Source: JBOGVZ01 sp050692985 (GTDB lineage: Bacteria > Actinomycetota > UBA4738 > CALAEC01). Taken from it: a DNA stretch of 57,050 bases. Below are positions 8,657-17,469 of this stretch, piece after piece. Both the position numbers and the translations under genes were made by a program. The DNA is taken from NCBI GenBank assembly GCA_050692985.1, contig JBOGVZ010000003.1, positions 1-57,050 on the forward strand, in the 5' to 3' direction. The notes beneath the pieces were generated by a model, which saw only the letters and a list, made by a program, of their open reading frames with translations, was not told the DNA's origin and made no database searches. Every line of letters starts with the position of its first letter. Positions within the stretch are counted from its first letter, which is position 1.

Positions 8657-9646
8657 GTGGATCCCTTCCTGTTCATCGTGGGATACGGCCGGTCGGGGAC
8701 CACGCTGGTCCGCGCGATGTTCGATGCCCATCCGGAGATGGCCGTGCCCGACGAGTCCTACTTCCTGCTGGAGATGAGCCGCCGAGCCGGCCGCTACCGG
8801 GGCCCCCGTGGGCTCCGCACGGAGGTCCTGCTCCAGGACCTGGTCGGCCACCCGTGGTTCCGGAGGTGGCGCGTCCCGGAGGGTGAGCTGCGAGCGGCGT
8901 TCGCCGCGTCGGAGCCGGCCGACGTGGCCGATGCCCTGCGGACCGTCTATGCCCTGTACGCCCGCCTTCAGGGCAAGTCCCGGTATGGGGACAAGACGCC
9001 GATCTACGTGGTGCATCTCCCCCGGCTGGCGGCGTTCCTTCCCGAGGCCAGGTTCCTCCACGTGGTCCGGGACGGGCGGGACGTGGCGCTCTCCATGGTG
9101 GAGCAGCCGTTCGGGCCCACCACGCTGGTGGGTGCCGCGGTGGGGTGGCGTCGGGCGGTCCTCCGAGCTCGACGCGACGGTGCACGGCTGGGCCCGGAGC
9201 GCTACCGGGAGGTTCGATACGAGGACCTGGTCCAGGACCCGGTCGCCTCCCTGCGGCCGGTGTGCCGGCTCCTGGGGCTGCCGTGGGACGAGGCGATGCT
9301 CCAATACCACCAGGACGCCGATCGCCTGCTCGTGGACGAGGCGTACCGGAGGCGGCACCGGAACCTCCGGAGGCCACCGACCGGGGGGCTGCGGGACTGG
9401 CGGACCCAGATGGCCCCGCGCGACCTGGCGGTCATCGAGGTCCTGGCGGGAGGCCTTCTCTCGGTCCTTGGCTACGAGCTGTCGAGCGAGCCCCGCGGCC
9501 CGGGGGTCCGGCTGGAGGCCGGGTGGCGATGGGCAGATGCGGGCGTTCGGCGGTCGGTCCGCTGGGCCCGTGGGCGGTTCGGGCGTCTCCGGCGCCGGGT
9601 GAGGGAGGGCCTGGGGCGCGGTCGATCGTCGGCGGCGCCCGTATGA
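8657..9646 (+). CDS. Sulfotransferase, Sulfotransfer_3-like
   Basis: A 329-residue PAPS-dependent sulfotransferase. The 5'-phosphosulfate loop FIVGYGRSGTTLVRAMFDAH lies at about residues 5-24 and the 3'-phosphate element HVVRDGRDVALSM near 135-147. It is a paralogue of the enzyme at 16410-17417: the order of motifs, the DKTPI segment, the YREVRYE segment and the TEGL/TGGL-RxW element near the C-terminus all match. GTG start, 6 nt after the upstream glycosyltransferase stop. The C-terminal 60 residues are Arg-rich and poorly conserved. Acceptor presumed to be a sugar of the locus polysaccharide. Confidence 0.88.
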   Translation: MDPFLFIVGYGRSGTTLVRAMFDAHPEMAVPDESYFLLEMSRRAGRYRGPRGLRTEVLLQDLVGHPWFRRWRVPEGELRAAFAASEPADVADALRTVYALYARLQGKSRYGDKTPIYVVHLPRLAAFLPEARFLHVVRDGRDVALSMVEQPFGPTTLVGAAVGWRRAVLRARRDGARLGPERYREVRYEDLVQDPVASLRPVCRLLGLPWDEAMLQYHQDADRLLVDEAYRRRHRNLRRPPTGGLRDWRTQMAPRDLAVIEVLAGGLLSVLGYELSSEPRGPGVRLEAGWRWADAGVRRSVRWARGRFGRLRRRVREGLGRGRSSAAPV

Positions 9647-9686
9647 CCGCCGTCGACCTTCCCTCATGGGGTGTGAGGGGCCTCGG

Positions 9687-9692
9687 TAGGAT
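9687..9692 (+). promoter_or_regulatory. Putative -10 element before the methyltransferase
   Basis: TAGGAT lies 6 nt before the ATG at 9699, the same arrangement as other probably leaderless genes in this window. Confidence 0.4.
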
Positions 9693-9698
9693 GCAGCC

Positions 9699-10385
9699 AT
9701 GGAGGCACGGCGCCGCAAGCTGACCAATCCGAGGCTCCGCAGCGTGTGGGAGCGGAAGTGGCGAATCCTGGCCGGCCCGGAGTTCGGGTGGCACCTGACG
9801 GAACCTCCCCCGGAGCTGGTCCGTCTCATGGAGGCGGGGAGCCTGCCGGACGGCGCGGCGCTCGACCTCGGATGTGGGGACGGGGTGGCCGCGATGTACA
9901 TCGCCGGGTTCCGCCGGCCCTCGGTCGGGGCGGACATCGCCGTGGCCGCGGTGGAGCGGGCCACCGGGATGGCCAGCGAGGCCGGCTCGGCGGCCTCTTT
10001 CCTGGCTGCGGAGGCGCCGCTCCTGCCGTTCCGATCGCAGAGCTTCGCCCTGGTGTTCGACCGCGGCTGCCTCCAGAACCTCACCCGGGTCGTCTGGCCC
10101 GCGTACTTCCAGGAAGCGGAGCGGTTGCTCCGGCCGGGCGGTCTGCTCCAGCTCTACGCGTCCAGGCCCGAGTTCGGGCCGCCGCTCTCCCCGCGTGGCA
10201 TCGTGAACCGCCTGCGGGCCCTGCGCTCGGCCCGCCGGCGCCACAAGCGGGAGTTCTTCTCCCGGAGGCCGATGAGGAGGGCGCTGCCGGCCTCGTTCGA
10301 GCCCCTGGAGGTCACCGAGTTCCCCTTCCGGACCACGGACGGACGCAAGCGGCGGTTCATCTACATCCTGGCCCGAAGGCGATAA
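9699..10385 (+). CDS. Class I SAM-dependent methyltransferase
   Basis: A 228-residue Rossmann-fold methyltransferase. SAM-binding motif I is ALDLGCGDGVAAMYIAG (about residues 54-70), the acidic residue after strand 2 is in VGADIAV, and a motif resembling post-motif III is LLRPGGLLQLYA. Small single-domain enzymes of this kind in polysaccharide loci often O-methylate sugars; the substrate is not identifiable. It is convergent with the lipoprotein gene and separated from it by a hairpin. Confidence 0.85.
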   Translation: MEARRRKLTNPRLRSVWERKWRILAGPEFGWHLTEPPPELVRLMEAGSLPDGAALDLGCGDGVAAMYIAGFRRPSVGADIAVAAVERATGMASEAGSAASFLAAEAPLLPFRSQSFALVFDRGCLQNLTRVVWPAYFQEAERLLRPGGLLQLYASRPEFGPPLSPRGIVNRLRALRSARRRHKREFFSRRPMRRALPASFEPLEVTEFPFRTTDGRKRRFIYILARRR

Positions 10386-10401
10386 GGAGGCGGCCGGGAA
10401 G

Positions 10402-10429
10402 GCCCCGGGCGCGGAGCCGGGCTCGGGGC
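10402..10429. terminator. GC-rich stem-loop between convergent genes
   Basis: GCCCCG and CGGGGC arms (with a further GGC/GCC inner pair) lie in the 44-bp gap between the convergent methyltransferase and lipoprotein genes. It could act as a bidirectional terminator although there is no T-run. Confidence 0.4.
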
Positions 10430-11533
10430 TCAGGCGGGGTTCTGGAGGAACCAGATCCGGGCTGTCGGGTCGGTCTGGAAGAAGTCGAGGAGCAGCTGGG
10501 CCACCTTCATGGCCCCGGGGCCGCCGATCTCCAGGCCCCCGGAGAAGTCCCAGCACTCCCAGGTCAGGCCGTCGCTGCGAGCCTTCACCCCGTCGGCCCA
10601 CAGGTACGGGCCCCACCCCAGCCACGGTGCGTTGGCGGCCCCCTCGAAGCGGAGCGCCGGGTCTCCCTCGATCTGGTCCTCGATCAGCTGCTTCACCGAG
10701 AACCCGGTCCAGTACGCCAGGGGCTCGGGGTTCCTGCCTTCGCCGGGCCGCCTGCTGTCTCCGGAATAGCCACCGAAGGTCCGGCTGGACAGATAGACCA
10801 GGCGGAGGTTCGGGTAGCGGTCCTCGAGGATCTGGACGGTTCGCTCGAACTTGTCCCGGAGGCCTTGAGGATACTGGGGCCACTCTCCCGGACCCGAGTC
10901 CGCGTTCTTGAGCCACACGACCTGAACCTGTTCGGGGGTTACTCCGTCCGCTTGCAGGGCCCGGTCCACCTCCTCCCACACCGGCGCGGCCGGGTCGATC
11001 CAGAACTCGGCGGACTTGCCGCCCTGTGCGCCGTTCACCAGGACCAGATGCGGATCCGTCCCCACGGGGCGATTGGCCAGGAAGCGCTGGAGGGCGCCGA
11101 ACTCGGTCCTGGCGTTCGACATCCCGATCGACAGCAAGGCGTAGCGGCCGTCGGGGTCGGGACGGCCCGCGGCGTCGAGGGGCTGGACCGACTCGGCCAG
11201 CCTCGTGCCGGCGGCCAGGTGCTCCGCCGGGGGCTCGTTCCCGCTCCCGGGGTACAGTCCCCCCGCCTCACCCTTGTACCTCCCGGTGCCCAGGTCCGTC
11301 AGCGGCGTCAGGCCGACCGAAGTGTTCTCGCAGTTCCGGCCACCCTCGCCTCCCCGTCCCCCGGGAGGCGGGCTGCCGGGAGCCCTATCCGAGGGGCTGG
11401 GGCCTGCCCGGGGAGGGCGGTCTCGGGTCTCCACGGGGTCGAGGTCGCCGAAGCAGGCCGGGGCCGACACCAGGACCACGCACAGCGCCGCCACCAGGCG
11501 GGCCCGCGTCCGTCCGCGCTCATCCATAGGCAT
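10430..11533 (-). CDS. Putative SGNH/GDSL-like lipoprotein
   Basis: A 367-residue secreted lipoprotein candidate: Arg-rich N-terminus, hydrophobic stretch (LVAALCVVLVSAPAC) ending in a lipobox-like SAPAC with Cys as the lipidation site, then a Pro/Gly-rich linker. The mature domain contains IGMSNA (possible block-I serine) and WLKNAD (possible block-III Asn) and aromatic-rich C-terminal segments (WECWDFSGGLEIG), which together recall SGNH hydrolases or carbohydrate O-acetylesterases. This assignment is tentative. The frame is open up to 11620, but a TACAAT box lies at 11546-11541, 7 nt before the ATG at 11533, so I place a leaderless start there. The gene is divergent from the acyl-CoA dehydrogenase. 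Confidence 0.6.
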   Translation of the reverse strand: MPMDERGRTRARLVAALCVVLVSAPACFGDLDPVETRDRPPRAGPSPSDRAPGSPPPGGRGGEGGRNCENTSVGLTPLTDLGTGRYKGEAGGLYPGSGNEPPAEHLAAGTRLAESVQPLDAAGRPDPDGRYALLSIGMSNARTEFGALQRFLANRPVGTDPHLVLVNGAQGGKSAEFWIDPAAPVWEEVDRALQADGVTPEQVQVVWLKNADSGPGEWPQYPQGLRDKFERTVQILEDRYPNLRLVYLSSRTFGGYSGDSRRPGEGRNPEPLAYWTGFSVKQLIEDQIEGDPALRFEGAANAPWLGWGPYLWADGVKARSDGLTWECWDFSGGLEIGGPGAMKVAQLLLDFFQTDPTARIWFLQNPA

Positions 11534-11540
11534 GGCGGCC

Positions 11541-11546
11541 ATTGTA
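11541..11546 (-). promoter_or_regulatory. Putative -10 element of the lipoprotein gene
   Basis: TACAAT on the minus strand, 7 nt before the ATG at 11533. An upstream in-frame ATG (11542) overlaps this box, which argues against it as the start. Confidence 0.45.
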
Positions 11547-11670
11547 TCGAGCCGCCCCAACAAGACGGTTCGCCCGCCCGCCGGCGGAAGGTGGACATGC
11601 CGGGGCCCGTGTGGTAGCAACCGCCCGATGTTGGGCGGGCCGGGCGTTCCGGCCCGTCGGAGGGAGTTCG

Positions 11671-12813
11671 ATGGACTTCGCCTGGACCGAGGAGCAGCGC
11701 CGGTGGCGGGACGAGGTGGTCAGGTTCGCCCAGGCCGAGCTGAACCACGACCTCATCGAGCGGGACGCCGGGAGCGTGTTCTCCCCCGACGTGTGGAAGC
11801 GGTGCGCGGCGTTCGGGATCCAGGGCCTGCCCGTCCCCGAGGAGCACGGGGGCGGGGGTGCCGACCCGCTGACGATCATGCTGACGATGGAGGCGCTGGG
11901 GTACGGGTGCCGGGACAACGGCCTCATCTTCTCCCTCAACGCCCAGATGTGGTCCTGCCAAGTGCCCCTGGTGCGCTCGGGGACCGAGGAGCAGAAGACC
12001 CGCTACCTGCCGGGGCTGTGTGACGGCTCGGTGATCGGCGTGCAGGCCATGAGCGAGCCGGGGGCGGGCTCGGATGCGTTCGGCAGCATGGCCACGCGGG
12101 CGGTCGAGCGAGGGGATGGCTGGGTGCTCACGGGGTCGAAGACGTTCGTGACCAACGCCCCGGTGGCGGACCTGTTCATCGTGTTCGCCCGCACCGATCC
12201 GGGGATGGGCGGCATCTCCGCGTTCCTGGTGGAGCGGGACCGCCCCGGCCTGGAGGTGGGCCGGCCCCTGCACAAGATGGGCCTGCGGACCTCCCCCATG
12301 GGCGAGGTGTTCCTGTCCGACTGTGAGGTCCCCGGCGAGAACCTGCTGGGGAAACGGGGGGCGGGCATGGCCCTGTTCAACGCGGCCATGGAGTGGGAGC
12401 GGTCCTGCATCCTGGCGGGGGCCGTGGGAACGATGCAGCGCCAGCTCGAGCGTGCCACGGCCCATGCCCGGGAGCGCAAGCAGTTCGGCCAGCCGATCGG
12501 GAAGTTCCAGGCCGTCTCCCACAAGATCGTGGACATGAAGCTGCGGGTGGAGACCGCCCGCCTCCTGCTGTACCGCCTGGGGTGGCTGAAGTCGCAGGGC
12601 AAGAGCTCGCCCATGGACGCGGCCATGGTCAAGCTCCACGTGAGCGAGTCCTTCGTCCACACCAGCCTGGACGCCATCCAGATCCACGGCGGCTACGGGT
12701 ACATGACCGAGTACGAGATCGAGCGGGAGCTGCGGGACGCCATCGGGAGCCGCCTGTACTCGGGGACCTCGGAGATCCAGCGCAACATCATCGCCGGCTA
12801 CCTGGGACTGTGA
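11671..12813 (+). CDS. Acyl-CoA dehydrogenase family flavoprotein, PltE/RedW-like candidate
   Basis: A 380-residue FAD-dependent acyl-thioester dehydrogenase. Family motifs are clear: QAMSEPGAGSD (125-135), LTGSKTFVTNA, RKQFGQPIGKFQ, IHGGYGYMTEYEIER and LYSGTSEIQRNIIAGYLGL at the C-terminus. The catalytic Glu of short- and medium-chain enzymes (Y-E-G-T) is Ser364 here. Glu243 in MEWERSC matches the position used as base by isovaleryl-CoA and prolyl-carrier-protein dehydrogenases, so the enzyme should be active. A GGAGGGAG ribosome-binding site precedes the ATG. The next gene, an adenylation enzyme, starts 5 nt after the stop. This pairing resembles PltE/PltF, which oxidise carrier-bound proline, but no carrier protein gene is visible. 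Confidence 0.85.
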   Translation: MDFAWTEEQRRWRDEVVRFAQAELNHDLIERDAGSVFSPDVWKRCAAFGIQGLPVPEEHGGGGADPLTIMLTMEALGYGCRDNGLIFSLNAQMWSCQVPLVRSGTEEQKTRYLPGLCDGSVIGVQAMSEPGAGSDAFGSMATRAVERGDGWVLTGSKTFVTNAPVADLFIVFARTDPGMGGISAFLVERDRPGLEVGRPLHKMGLRTSPMGEVFLSDCEVPGENLLGKRGAGMALFNAAMEWERSCILAGAVGTMQRQLERATAHARERKQFGQPIGKFQAVSHKIVDMKLRVETARLLLYRLGWLKSQGKSSPMDAAMVKLHVSESFVHTSLDAIQIHGGYGYMTEYEIERELRDAIGSRLYSGTSEIQRNIIAGYLGL

Positions 12814-12817
12814 GCCC

Positions 12818-14383
12818 ATGCGGTTCCTGGTGAACCACCTGTTGGAGGCATCCGCCCGCGAACATCCCCGGAACGCCGCCGTCGTCGACGGGGAGCGAAC
12901 GCTGGCGTTTGCGGAGCTCGACGACCGCGCGAACCGCCTGGCCCGGCTCCTCGTGGACCTGGGGGTGGAGAAGGGGGATCGCGTCGGGCTGTACCTCGAC
13001 AAGTCGCTGGAGTCGGTGGTGGGGATCTACGGGGTCCTCAAGGCCGGAGCGTGCTACGTGCCGTTCGACCCGCAGGCGCCCGTGGCCCGGCTGGCCTACA
13101 TCGCCGGGAACTGCGGGGTCCGCGTGCTCCTCACCGACGGGGGGAAGGCCGACCACTGGGCCGGGCTCGTCGAGGGGGGCTCCCCGGTGGAGACCCTGGT
13201 TGTGCTGGACGCCGCCGAGCCGCCACCGGGGCCGCCGGGGGCGCGGGTCCTGGGGGCCGGGGCCCTGGACCACCAGCCGGCCGCTCCGCCGGAGGGCGTG
13301 GGCGCGGTGGACGAGGACCTGGCCTACATCCTGTACACCTCGGGGTCCACGGGCACGCCGAAGGGGGTCATGCTGACCCACCGCAACGCGCTGGCCTTCG
13401 TGCTGTGGGCGGCGGACCTGCTGGCCATCGGCCCCCAGGACCGGCTGTCGAGCCATGCCCCCCTTCATTTCGACCTCTCCGTGTTCGACCTGTTCGCCGC
13501 GGCGGCGGCGGGAGCCTCCGTGAGCCTGGTCCCGCCGCGGGCGGCGATGTTCCCCGCCGACCTGGCGAGGTTCATCGAGGAACGGCAGATCACCGTGTGG
13601 TACTCGGTTCCCTCGGCCCTGACGATGCTGGTCACCCGGGGTGGCCTCCGGGGGGGCGAGCTCCCGTCGCTCCGTGCGGTGGTCTTCGCCGGCGAGGTGT
13701 TCCCCACCAAGTACCTGCGGCGGCTCATGGAGCTCCTGCCCCATGCGGCGTTCTACAACTGGTACGGGCCCACGGAGACCAACGTGTGCACCTGGTACCG
13801 GGTCCCCGAGCTTCCCCCGGACCGGGCCGAGCCCATCCCGATCGGGAGAGCCATCGCCAACGACGAGGTGGCGGTGGTGACCGAGGAGGGCACCCGGGCG
13901 GCTCCCGGAGAGGTGGGCGAGCTCCACGTCCGGGGGGCCACGGTGATGAAGGGCTACTGGGGCGATCCGGAGCGCACGGCCGCCACGCTGGTTCCCACCC
14001 CGTGGGGTGGTCCGCCGGGGGTGGCCTACCGGACGGGCGATCTGGTGGTCGAGGAGGGGGACGGCAACCTCCGGTTCCTGGGCCGCAAGGACGCGCAGAT
14101 CAAGAGCCGCGGCTACCGGATCGAGCTCGGAGAGATCGAGACCACCCTGTACGCCCATCCCTCGGTGGTGGAATGCTCCGTGGCGGCGATCCCGGACGAG
14201 CTGGTCACCAACCGCATCAAGGCCTTCGTGGTCGTCCGCGGCGACGTCGACCACGCGGAGCTGGCGGGGTTCTGTGCCGGCCGGCTCCCCAGGTACATGA
14301 TCCCGGAGGTCTTCGAGTTCCGGGACGTCCTCCCCAAGACCTCCACGGGAAAGATCGACCGGCAGGCCCTGGCCGGGGCCTGA
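12818..14383 (+). CDS. AMP-forming acyl/aminoacyl ligase (adenylation domain), PltF or exosortase-A ligase-like
   Basis: A 521-residue free-standing ANL-superfamily adenylation enzyme that activates a carboxylic or amino acid as AMP ester and loads a thiol. Core motifs: YTSGSTGTPKG (A3), HAPLHFDLSVFDLF (A4 region), NWYGPTETN (A5), YRTGDLV (A7), GRKDAQIKSRGYRIELGEIE (A8) and PKTSTGKIDR with the catalytic Lys (A10). The HFDLSVFD stretch resembles proline:carrier ligases and the exosortase-A-associated AMP ligase family. It is probably cotranscribed with the dehydrogenase upstream. The substrate is unknown. No condensation or carrier domain is attached. Confidence 0.85.
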   Translation: MRFLVNHLLEASAREHPRNAAVVDGERTLAFAELDDRANRLARLLVDLGVEKGDRVGLYLDKSLESVVGIYGVLKAGACYVPFDPQAPVARLAYIAGNCGVRVLLTDGGKADHWAGLVEGGSPVETLVVLDAAEPPPGPPGARVLGAGALDHQPAAPPEGVGAVDEDLAYILYTSGSTGTPKGVMLTHRNALAFVLWAADLLAIGPQDRLSSHAPLHFDLSVFDLFAAAAAGASVSLVPPRAAMFPADLARFIEERQITVWYSVPSALTMLVTRGGLRGGELPSLRAVVFAGEVFPTKYLRRLMELLPHAAFYNWYGPTETNVCTWYRVPELPPDRAEPIPIGRAIANDEVAVVTEEGTRAAPGEVGELHVRGATVMKGYWGDPERTAATLVPTPWGGPPGVAYRTGDLVVEEGDGNLRFLGRKDAQIKSRGYRIELGEIETTLYAHPSVVECSVAAIPDELVTNRIKAFVVVRGDVDHAELAGFCAGRLPRYMIPEVFEFRDVLPKTSTGKIDRQALAGA

Positions 14384-14386
14384 TCC

Positions 14387-14416
14387 TTGGCAGCGGGCCC
14401 GGACGGGGCCTAAAAT
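14387..14416 (+). promoter_or_regulatory. Putative housekeeping sigma promoter
   Basis: TTGGCA (14387-14392), 18-nt spacer, TAAAAT (14411-14416): each hexamer matches the consensus at 5 of 6 positions. It probably drives the membrane dehydratase gene at 14566 with a leader of about 145 nt. The leader has no other gene and shows a GGGGGCTGTCCCC hairpin next to the AAGGGGG ribosome-binding site. Confidence 0.6.
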
Positions 14417-14565
14417 GCCGGAACTTGGCTCGAACGACGCGATCCTGACCATGCCCGCCACGGTGTGGCGCCGGTCCGGGTCGGAGGGAGGGGGAGCACC
14501 TGATCGGATCTCCACCAGGCGACGTTCCCAGGCGCAGGGGTTGGCGGCGCAAGGGGGCTGTCCCC

Positions 14566-16413
14566 ATGGCCATCGTCGCTCGGCTCCGCCGTGACGTTCC
14601 CCTGGCGGTCCTCGACCTTGCGGTGGCCCTGTCCGCGTACCTGATCGCGCTCGTCCTGCGGTTCGAGGGCCACGTGCCGAGCGACTACTGGGGGAGCTTC
14701 TGGCGGTTCGCGCCGGTGGCCGCCCTGATCCACGTGCTGTCCAACTACCTGTTCGGCCTGTACGGACAGATGTGGCGCTACGCCAGCGTCCGGGAGGCCA
14801 GGCAGATCCTGGTCGCCGGGGCCACCGCCACCACGGTGGTGCTGGCCACCTCCGAGATCATGGGAGGACGGGAGCGGGTGTTTCCCCTGTCCGTGGTGAT
14901 CCTCGGCGTCGGCCTGGCGTTGATGGGGTTCGGGGCCATCCGGTTCCAGAGCCGCCTGTTCGCGTTCCGGAGACGTCACGTGGTCGACGAGCCCACCAGG
15001 GTCCTGGTTATGGGGGCGGGCGACGCGGGAGCGATGGTCCTCCGGGACATCCTGCTGCACCCGGAGGTGGGGCTCGCGCCGGTGGGAGTGATCGACGACG
15101 ACCCCCGCAAGCTGGGGCGGACGATCCACGGCATCCCCGTGCTGGGCACCCGGGCGAGGATCCCCGAGCTGGCCGGGGGGCTCCAGGCAGACCAGCTCCT
15201 GGTGGCCATCCCCTCCGCCACCGGCGACGTGATGCGGGAGGTCGTGGCCGTGTGTGAGGCCGCGGAGGTATCGGTCCGGGTGCTGCCCTCCGTCCGCGAG
15301 GTGGTCAACGGCCGGGTCAGCGTCCGGGACATCCGCGACCTCAGCATCGAGGACATCCTGGGCCGTCAGCTCGTCTCGACCGACCTGGAGGCCGTGCGGT
15401 CGATCATCGAGGGCCGCCGGGTGCTCATCACGGGGGCCGGCGGCTCGATCGGCGCGGAGATCTCCCGCCAGGTGGCGGAGTTCGAGCCCGAGCGGCTCAT
15501 CGTGCTCGACCGTGACGAGATCCACCTGCACGACCTGTTGACCGTCCTGGGGCCCGGGCCGGAGGTGGAGACCGCCCTGGCCGACATCCGGGACCGCCGC
15601 CACCTGTTCGAGCTGCTGGGGCGGTCACGCCCCCACTTGGTGTTCCACGCCGCGGCCCACAAGCACCTCCCGATGCTGGAGCGGCATCCCCGGGAAGCCG
15701 TGTTGACGAACATCGTGGGGACCCGGAACGTGGCCGAGGCGGCCGTGGCCGCGGGGGTGGAGCGATTCGTGCTGATCTCCACCGACAAGGCGGTCCGGCC
15801 CTCCAGCGTCCTGGGGACCTCGAAGCGGGTGGCCGAACAGGTGGTGTGGACGCTGCAACGCGATGGCACCGCCTTCAGCGCCGTGCGCTTCGGAAACGTC
15901 CTGGGGAGCCGCGGGGGGGTGGTCCAGACCTTCCTGCGCCAGATCGCCCTGGGGGGTCCCGTGACCGTCACCGACCCGGAGATGGCGCGGTACTTCATGA
16001 GCATCCAGGAGGCGGTGCAGCTGGTGCTCCAGGCCGCGGCGCTGGCCCGGGGCGGTGAGGTGTTCACCCTGGAGATGGGGGAGCCGGTCAACATCATGGA
16101 GCTGGCCCGGGAGCTGATCCGGCTGTCCGGGCGAGTGCCGGGGAAGGACGTGGCCCTCAGCGTCATCGGCTCCCGGCCGGGGGAGAAGCTGATCGAGGAC
16201 GTGGTCGACCCCGACGAGCATCCCGGACCCAGCGAGCACCCCGCGATCATGGTGTCCCGGCCATCGCTGACCGACGCCGTGGCCGTGACCGACGCGGTGG
16301 ACCGGCTGGTGGCCATGGTGGATGAGGGGCGCGACAAGGACGTGGCCGCCCGCCTGCAGGACCTGACCTCGTGGCCGTCGGGACGACCCGGATTCGTCGG
16401 AGGCATCCGGTGA
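14566..16413 (+). CDS. CapD/WbpM/PglF-type membrane NDP-sugar 4,6-dehydratase
   Basis: A 615-residue polysaccharide biosynthesis protein with four N-terminal membrane helices (about residues 10-120), a CoA-binding-like NAD fold (VLVMGAGDAGAMVL) and a C-terminal extended SDR domain with ITGAGGSIGAEI. Family enzymes convert UDP-GlcNAc to the 4-keto-6-deoxy sugar, the first step to bacillosamine-, FucNAc- or QuiNAc-type residues. The STDKAVRPSSVLGTSKR segment matches WbpM-type STDKAVRPT-x-MG-x-TKR, with Leu where WbpM has Met and ordinary SDRs have Tyr. HAAAHKHLPMLE is also diagnostic. The stop overlaps the next sulfotransferase start by 4 bp. The DegT aminotransferase and GNATs further along could complete an amino-sugar route. 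Confidence 0.92.
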   Translation: MAIVARLRRDVPLAVLDLAVALSAYLIALVLRFEGHVPSDYWGSFWRFAPVAALIHVLSNYLFGLYGQMWRYASVREARQILVAGATATTVVLATSEIMGGRERVFPLSVVILGVGLALMGFGAIRFQSRLFAFRRRHVVDEPTRVLVMGAGDAGAMVLRDILLHPEVGLAPVGVIDDDPRKLGRTIHGIPVLGTRARIPELAGGLQADQLLVAIPSATGDVMREVVAVCEAAEVSVRVLPSVREVVNGRVSVRDIRDLSIEDILGRQLVSTDLEAVRSIIEGRRVLITGAGGSIGAEISRQVAEFEPERLIVLDRDEIHLHDLLTVLGPGPEVETALADIRDRRHLFELLGRSRPHLVFHAAAHKHLPMLERHPREAVLTNIVGTRNVAEAAVAAGVERFVLISTDKAVRPSSVLGTSKRVAEQVVWTLQRDGTAFSAVRFGNVLGSRGGVVQTFLRQIALGGPVTVTDPEMARYFMSIQEAVQLVLQAAALARGGEVFTLEMGEPVNIMELARELIRLSGRVPGKDVALSVIGSRPGEKLIEDVVDPDEHPGPSEHPAIMVSRPSLTDAVAVTDAVDRLVAMVDEGRDKDVAARLQDLTSWPSGRPGFVGGIR

Positions 16414-17417
16414 CCCCCTCCTTCGTGTTCATCGTGGGTCGGGGACGGTCCGGGAGCACGTTGCTCCAGGCCATGCTCGATGCCCACCCGGACATGGCCA
16501 TCCCTCCCGAGACCCACCTCGTGGCGGTGCTGGGGCGCCGGCGCAGCACCTACGAGCGCCGGTCGGGGTTCGACCTCGACCGGTTCCTGAAGGACGTGAC
16601 GGAGCACTGGGGCTTCCCCGCGCTGGGCATCAGCCCCGAGGAGCTGGCGGAGGCGGTCAGGGGGGCCGGCTCGACGGCGGATGCCCTTCGCGCCGCCTTC
16701 TCGACCTACGCGCGCCGGTGGGGGAAGGGCCGTTTCGGCGACAAGACCCCCATCAACGTCCTGCACATGCCGCTCATCGCCGGGCTGTTCCCCGAGGCCC
16801 GGTTCGTCCACATCATCCGGGACGGGCGCGACGTCGCCCTGTCCTACCGAGACCGACGGGGGGTGGGGCTGGTCGAGGCCGCGTACCGGTGGAGGAGGGA
16901 CGTTCGGGTCGGCCGCCGTGACGGAGCCCGGCTGGGCCCGGGCCGGTACCGCGAGGTCCGCTACGAGGCCCTGGTCCGCGATCCCGAGGGCGTGGTGCGG
17001 GACCTCTGCCCGTTCCTGGAGCTGAGCTTCGACCCACGGATGCTGCGGCCGCAGGAGGTGGCCGAGCGGGTGATCCCCTCCTCGATGCGGGCGTGGCATC
17101 CCCACCTGGCGCAGCCTCCGACCGAGGGATTGCGAAGCTGGCAGCGTCAGATGCCCGATGGAGAGGTGGCCCTGTTCGAGGCCATCGCCGGGGACCTGCT
17201 CGACGAGCTGGGGTATGCGCGCGGTCATCCTTCCCCCGGCGTGGGGCTCCGGCTGGCGGCCCTGGGGCGAGTGGCCGGCTTCCAGGCCGAGCGGATCTTC
17301 CGTCGAGCGGTCCGCCGGTGGGTGCGTCCGCAGCGGCGGTGGCACGGTCAGGACCAGGAGACCGAGCCCGTCGGCCGAGCGGCCGCCACCCGGCACAACG
17401 TCGGGACGGATCGATGA
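16410..17417 (+). CDS. Sulfotransferase, paralogue of the 8657 enzyme
   Basis: A 335-residue PAPS-dependent sulfotransferase. P-loop-like FIVGRGRSGSTLLQAMLDAH is near residues 6-25 and the 3'-phosphate element HIIRDGRDVALSY about 130 residues later. The GTG at 16410 was chosen because it overlaps the preceding TGA (GTGA, coupled translation), although the frame is open 13 codons upstream inside the dehydratase gene. DKTPI, YREVRYE and TEGLRSWQRQM are shared with the 8657-9646 enzyme, so the two arose by duplication. The Arg-rich C-terminal tail is variable. Confidence 0.88.
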   Translation: MTPSFVFIVGRGRSGSTLLQAMLDAHPDMAIPPETHLVAVLGRRRSTYERRSGFDLDRFLKDVTEHWGFPALGISPEELAEAVRGAGSTADALRAAFSTYARRWGKGRFGDKTPINVLHMPLIAGLFPEARFVHIIRDGRDVALSYRDRRGVGLVEAAYRWRRDVRVGRRDGARLGPGRYREVRYEALVRDPEGVVRDLCPFLELSFDPRMLRPQEVAERVIPSSMRAWHPHLAQPPTEGLRSWQRQMPDGEVALFEAIAGDLLDELGYARGHPSPGVGLRLAALGRVAGFQAERIFRRAVRRWVRPQRRWHGQDQETEPVGRAAATRHNVGTDR

Positions 17418-17469
17418 TCCCTTCGAGTCCGAGGGACCCGGGCGAGAGCAGAGGAGCTCGGGGAGCGGT

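Noticed and set aside
14384..14565. Possible small carrier protein gene between the adenylation enzyme and the dehydratase
   Set aside because: No frame in this gap encodes the DSL-type phosphopantetheine motif; it contains a promoter and leader instead.
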